Source: Acidimicrobiaceae bacterium
GTDB taxonomy: Bacteria; Actinomycetota; Acidimicrobiia; Acidimicrobiales; RAAP-2
DNA length: 8,683 nt
Assembly (NCBI GenBank): GCA_003152555.1
Contig: PMAL01000100.1
Location: 8,791 to 17,473 of the forward strand
Reading direction: 5' to 3'
In this document: positions 5,758 through 8,683 of the stretch, piece by piece
Numbering within the stretch: position 1 is the stretch's first letter
Layout: every line of letters begins with the position of its first letter
Notes under the pieces: generated by a model
Seen by the model: only the letters and a program-made list of their open reading frames with translations
What the model was told of the DNA's origin: nothing
Databases searched by the model: none
Program-made: the position numbers and the translations under genes

Positions 5758-5777
5758 CTCACCAGCGTAGGCGTCAT
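5754..5777 (-). other. Possible 7-codon leader ORF overlapping the thiO start
   Basis: ATG at 5777 opens a frame encoding MTPTLVR and a TGA (5756-5754) that overlaps the thiO GTG (5757-5755) as GTGA. It has no ribosome binding site. If transcription starts a few bases before the ATG, as the promoter-like elements suggest, this would be a leaderless start from which ribosomes could re-initiate at thiO. The alternative is that thiO is translated directly with its poorly spaced GGTGAG. Confidence 0.25.
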
Positions 5778-5787
5778 AACGGCAAAC

Positions 5788-5815
5788 AAATTAGGTATAG
5801 TTGGGGCCGGGTCAG
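5788..5815. promoter_or_regulatory. Putative overlapping divergent promoters of thiO and gltB
   Basis: For gltB (plus), TATAGT at 5796-5801 is a good actinobacterial -10 match (TANNNT), though no clear -35 is seen. For thiO (minus), CTGACC (5815-5810) and TAATTT (5793-5788) sit 16 bases apart as a possible -35/-10 pair. The thiO elements straddle the gltB -10, so RNA polymerase could not occupy both at once. The only spacer between the genes is about 80 bases. Confidence 0.4.
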
Positions 5816-5837
5816 CGTTGCCCCACAAAGGCACGCC

Positions 5838-8683
5838 ATGAAGAACTCACTCTACGATCCCACTTTTGAACACGACGCCTGCGGCGTGGGGATGGTCGCG
5901 GACCTAACCGCACAGCCCACGCACGCGACGGTGCAAGACGCCCTCACGATCCTGGAGAACCTGGAGCACCGTGGTGCGACCGGTGCCGACCCCGAATCGG
6001 GTGACGGGGCTGGGCTGCTCGTACAGATGCCCGACGCCTTCGTACGCGCACTTTTTGGCGACGTGGTACCTGCGGCGGGGCAGTACGGCATTGCCCACTG
6101 GATGATCCCCCCGGATTTGGACCTCGAGTACGCGCGCTCGACCATCGATCACACCCTTGAGCGCGTGGGCCTCGTTTCGGCGGGCTGGCGCAACGTGCCG
6201 GTTGATTCGAGCCTGCTCGGTCCCGGTTCTCGGGCGAGCGAGCCTAACTTCGCGCAGCAATTGATCGTGAAGTCAGACGACGAACCGGCGGTCGACCTAG
6301 AACGGGCGCTTTACTGCGCGCGCAAGATCATTGAACACACCATCGACATCTACGCGTCGTCGTGCTCGAGTACGGTGCTCATCTACAAGGGCATGCTCAC
6401 ATCCCCTCAGCTGCGCCAATACTTTGCTGACCTGCGTGACGAGCGATTGACGTCGGCGATCGCAGTCGTGCATAGCCGGTTCTCCACCAACACCCTGCCG
6501 CGCTGGAGCCTCGCTCAGCCCTTTCGCTACATTGCCCACAACGGTGAAATCAACACCGTGCGGGGGAATCGCAACTGGATCACGGCGCGCGAAACTACGT
6601 TGTACAGCGACGCATTGCCCCTACCCATCAGCGAAATCACGCCGATAGTGACCGAGGCCATGAGTGACTCGGCGAGCTTCGACGAGGTGGTGGAACTGCT
6701 CGTCCAATCGGGCCGGTCACTGCCGCACGCGGTCTTGATGATGATCCCCGAAGCCTGGGAGCGCTCGACCTTCATGAGCGCGGAACGTCGCGACTTCTAC
6801 CGCTATCACGCGGCCCTGATGGAACCCTGGGACGGACCGGCCTCAATCACGTTCTGTGACGGCCAGGTCGTGGGCGCCGTGCTTGATCGCAATGGACTGC
6901 GCCCGGCGCGCTACTGGGTGACCAAGGATCAACGGGTCATCTTCGCCAGTGAGGTGGGCGTGTTGCCGGTTGATCCGGCGAACATTGAGCGAAAGGGTCG
7001 CCTGCAGCCCGGTCGCGTGTTCTTGGTCGACATTGCCCAGGGGCGCATCATTGACGACGGCGAACTAAAGAGCGACCTGGCTGCTCGCGCGCCCTACGGC
7101 GAGTGGCTCGATGAGCAGCAGGTGTCGCTCGATCAAATTGCGTCACCATCCATGTTGACGCCGAGCCACGCCACGATCGTGCGCCAACAGAGGAGCTTCG
7201 GCTACAGCGATGAAGACCTGCGCCTCATCATCCGCCACATGGCCCAAGTGAGCGAAGAGCCCATTGGTTCAATGGGCTCGGACGCCACGGTGCCGGCGCT
7301 CTCGCACCAGCCGCGCGTGCTCTTTGACTACTTCACGCAACTGTTCGCCCAAGTCACCAACCCGCCGCTCGATGCGATCCGCGAAGAACTGGTCACCTCG
7401 ACGCGCGTCGCGATCGGTGGCGAGGACAATCTGCTCACCGAAACGGCCCGGCACTGTCATCAGATAGTGCTGGCGTCGCCAGTCTTGAGCGTCCAGGAGT
7501 TGGCCAAGATCCGTTACATCGAAGAGAGCGACCGTGTCACTGGCTTTAAGACCGCCGTGCTCGACGGACTCTTTGACGTCGTTGATCAGCCACTCGCGGG
7601 CGCGTCGCTGACCGAGGCCGTCGATCGCGTCTGTGACCAGGCGGTTGAGAGCGTTCGTGACGGGGCCAACATTCTGATCCTCTCGGATCGCAACACCACG
7701 GACCAAGCGGCCGCCATTCCCAGTTTGCTCTTGGTGAGCGCGGTGCACCACCGTCTGGTCAGCGAGCATTTACGCACGAGCGCCGCGTTGGTCATTGAGA
7801 CCGGTGACGCTCGCGAAGTGCATCACCTCGCGCTGCTCATTGGCTTCGGCGCGTCTGCGGTCTGCCCGTACCTCGCCTACGAATCAATTGACGCGCTCGT
7901 CGAGTCAGGCGAACTGAGTGATTTAAGCGCCTTCGAGGCCCGGTACCAGTACGGCAAGGCGCTTAACAAGGGCATTGTCAAGACGATGTCCAAGATGGGT
8001 GTGAGCACGGTCGCGGGTTACGTTGGCTCGCAACTCTTTGAAGCCGTCGGGGTCTCGGACCTGGTGCTCAGTCGCTACTTTCCGGGATTCCACTCCCGAT
8101 TGGGCGGCGTCACGATCGAGCACATTGCCCGCGGCGTGCTGGACCTGCACGCCGACGGCTTTGCGCCCGTCGCGAGCGAGCAGTTAGTCCTGCGCAGCCG
8201 CGGTGAGTACCAGTGGCGTCGCGACGGCGAACTGCACCTCTTCAACCCGCGGACCGTTCAAAAGCTCCAGCACGCCACGCGCGAGAAGCGCTTCGACATT
8301 TTTAAGCAGTACACGGCGATGGTCGACGAGCAGTCGAGCGGCAAGGTGACCTTGCGCGGCCTCTTTGCACTAGTGCCCAGTGCCGCGCCAATTCCCATCG
8401 ACGAGGTCGAAGGCGTCTCGTCGATCATCAAGCGATTCTCCACCGGCGCGATGTCCTACGGCTCCATCTCCGAAGAGGCGCACAGCACGCTGGCGGTCGC
8501 CATGAACCGCATCGGCGGCAAGTCCAACACCGGTGAGGGTGGCGAAGACGAAGACCGCTTCGACACGTCAGACCCCCACAACAACCGCCGCTCGGCAATC
8601 AAGCAGGTGGCCTCCGGACGCTTTGGCGTCACCAGTCGCTATCTCGTGAACGCCGATGACCTGCAGATCAAGATGGCCCAGGG
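5838..8683 (+). CDS. gltB: Glutamate synthase, large subunit (partial, runs off right edge)
   Basis: The frame is open for 948 codons from ATG 5838 (AAAGG 6 bases upstream) to the window edge; the full protein is about 1500 residues. It uses glutamine, 2-oxoglutarate and reducing equivalents to make two glutamates in the cytoplasm. Residues 1-14 look like the short propeptide, making Cys15 (HDACGVG) the catalytic N-terminal nucleophile. The class II glutaminase domain covers about 15-430, with HSRFSTNT from 212 and HNGEIN at 234-239. The central domain lies at about 460-760. The FMN/2-oxoglutarate domain begins near 850 with FSTGAMSYGSIS, then GGKSNTGEGGEDEDRF, and breaks off at QIKMAQG. The 3Fe-4S cysteines and the GXGXG domain lie beyond the edge. 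The small subunit gltD is probably downstream but not seen. No frameshift is apparent. Confidence 0.97.
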   Translation, partial: MKNSLYDPTFEHDACGVGMVADLTAQPTHATVQDALTILENLEHRGATGADPESGDGAGLLVQMPDAFVRALFGDVVPAAGQYGIAHWMIPPDLDLEYARSTIDHTLERVGLVSAGWRNVPVDSSLLGPGSRASEPNFAQQLIVKSDDEPAVDLERALYCARKIIEHTIDIYASSCSSTVLIYKGMLTSPQLRQYFADLRDERLTSAIAVVHSRFSTNTLPRWSLAQPFRYIAHNGEINTVRGNRNWITARETTLYSDALPLPISEITPIVTEAMSDSASFDEVVELLVQSGRSLPHAVLMMIPEAWERSTFMSAERRDFYRYHAALMEPWDGPASITFCDGQVVGAVLDRNGLRPARYWVTKDQRVIFASEVGVLPVDPANIERKGRLQPGRVFLVDIAQGRIIDDGELKSDLAARAPYGEWLDEQQVSLDQIASPSMLTPSHATIVRQQRSFGYSDEDLRLIIRHMAQVSEEPIGSMGSDATVPALSHQPRVLFDYFTQLFAQVTNPPLDAIREELVTSTRVAIGGEDNLLTETARHCHQIVLASPVLSVQELAKIRYIEESDRVTGFKTAVLDGLFDVVDQPLAGASLTEAVDRVCDQAVESVRDGANILILSDRNTTDQAAAIPSLLLVSAVHHRLVSEHLRTSAALVIETGDAREVHHLALLIGFGASAVCPYLAYESIDALVESGELSDLSAFEARYQYGKALNKGIVKTMSKMGVSTVAGYVGSQLFEAVGVSDLVLSRYFPGFHSRLGGVTIEHIARGVLDLHADGFAPVASEQLVLRSRGEYQWRRDGELHLFNPRTVQKLQHATREKRFDIFKQYTAMVDEQSSGKVTLRGLFALVPSAAPIPIDEVEGVSSIIKRFSTGAMSYGSISEEAHSTLAVAMNRIGGKSNTGEGGEDEDRFDTSDPHNNRRSAIKQVASGRFGVTSRYLVNADDLQIKMAQ

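Noticed and set aside
5758..5837. TPP riboswitch before thiO
   Set aside because: The spacer is only 80 bases and shared with gltB, and the conserved CTGAGA motif is absent on the thiO strand.
7269..7769. Minus-strand 166-codon ORF inside gltB, and other long antisense frames there
   Set aside because: They are shadows of a high-GC coding sequence; gltB is unambiguous over its whole visible length.

Overview
The window looks like ordinary chromosome from a moderately high-GC Gram-positive bacterium, probably an actinomycete and possibly of the Acidimicrobiia. The reasons are protein style (a DUF2237 protein, a DinB-family protein, a secreted Gly/Ser/Thr-rich lipoprotein and a secreted PQQ-propeller protein), frequent GTG starts, and tight GTGA gene junctions. 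The lineage is an inference from these traits, not from a marker gene. I see no transposase, phage gene, CRISPR array or toxin-antitoxin pair.

Left part (1-1560). A minus-strand gene for a class I SAM-dependent methyltransferase runs off the left edge. Divergent from it are a DUF2237 protein and a DinB-family four-helix protein. About 250 bases without a convincing gene follow.

Middle (1561-4021). A very short minus-strand lipoprotein, whose mature part is almost only Gly, Ser and Thr, is divergent from a large secreted PQQ-type beta-propeller protein. The spacer between them carries a 9-bp inverted repeat. The propeller gene converges, with only 5 bases between stop codons, on a minus-strand gene for a small four-helix membrane protein.

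Right-middle (4200-5777), all minus strand. A compact unit reads thiO (glycine oxidase), thiS (sulfur carrier), a 50-residue unknown ORF, a hairpin, then tRNA-Pro(GGG). ThiO makes iminoglycine (dehydroglycine) and ThiS carries sulfur; both feed the thiazole half of thiamine. ThiG and ThiF, needed to complete that branch, are not in the window. A possible 7-codon leader ORF overlaps the thiO start.

Right (5838-8683). gltB, the large subunit of glutamate synthase, is divergent from thiO across about 80 bases with closely packed promoter-like elements. It runs off the right edge inside its FMN domain.

I did not find a convincing new multi-gene system. The items most worth a second look are the unknown small ORF placed where thiG often sits, the active-site pattern of the propeller protein, the lipoprotein that is nearly all tail, and the leader ORF before thiO.
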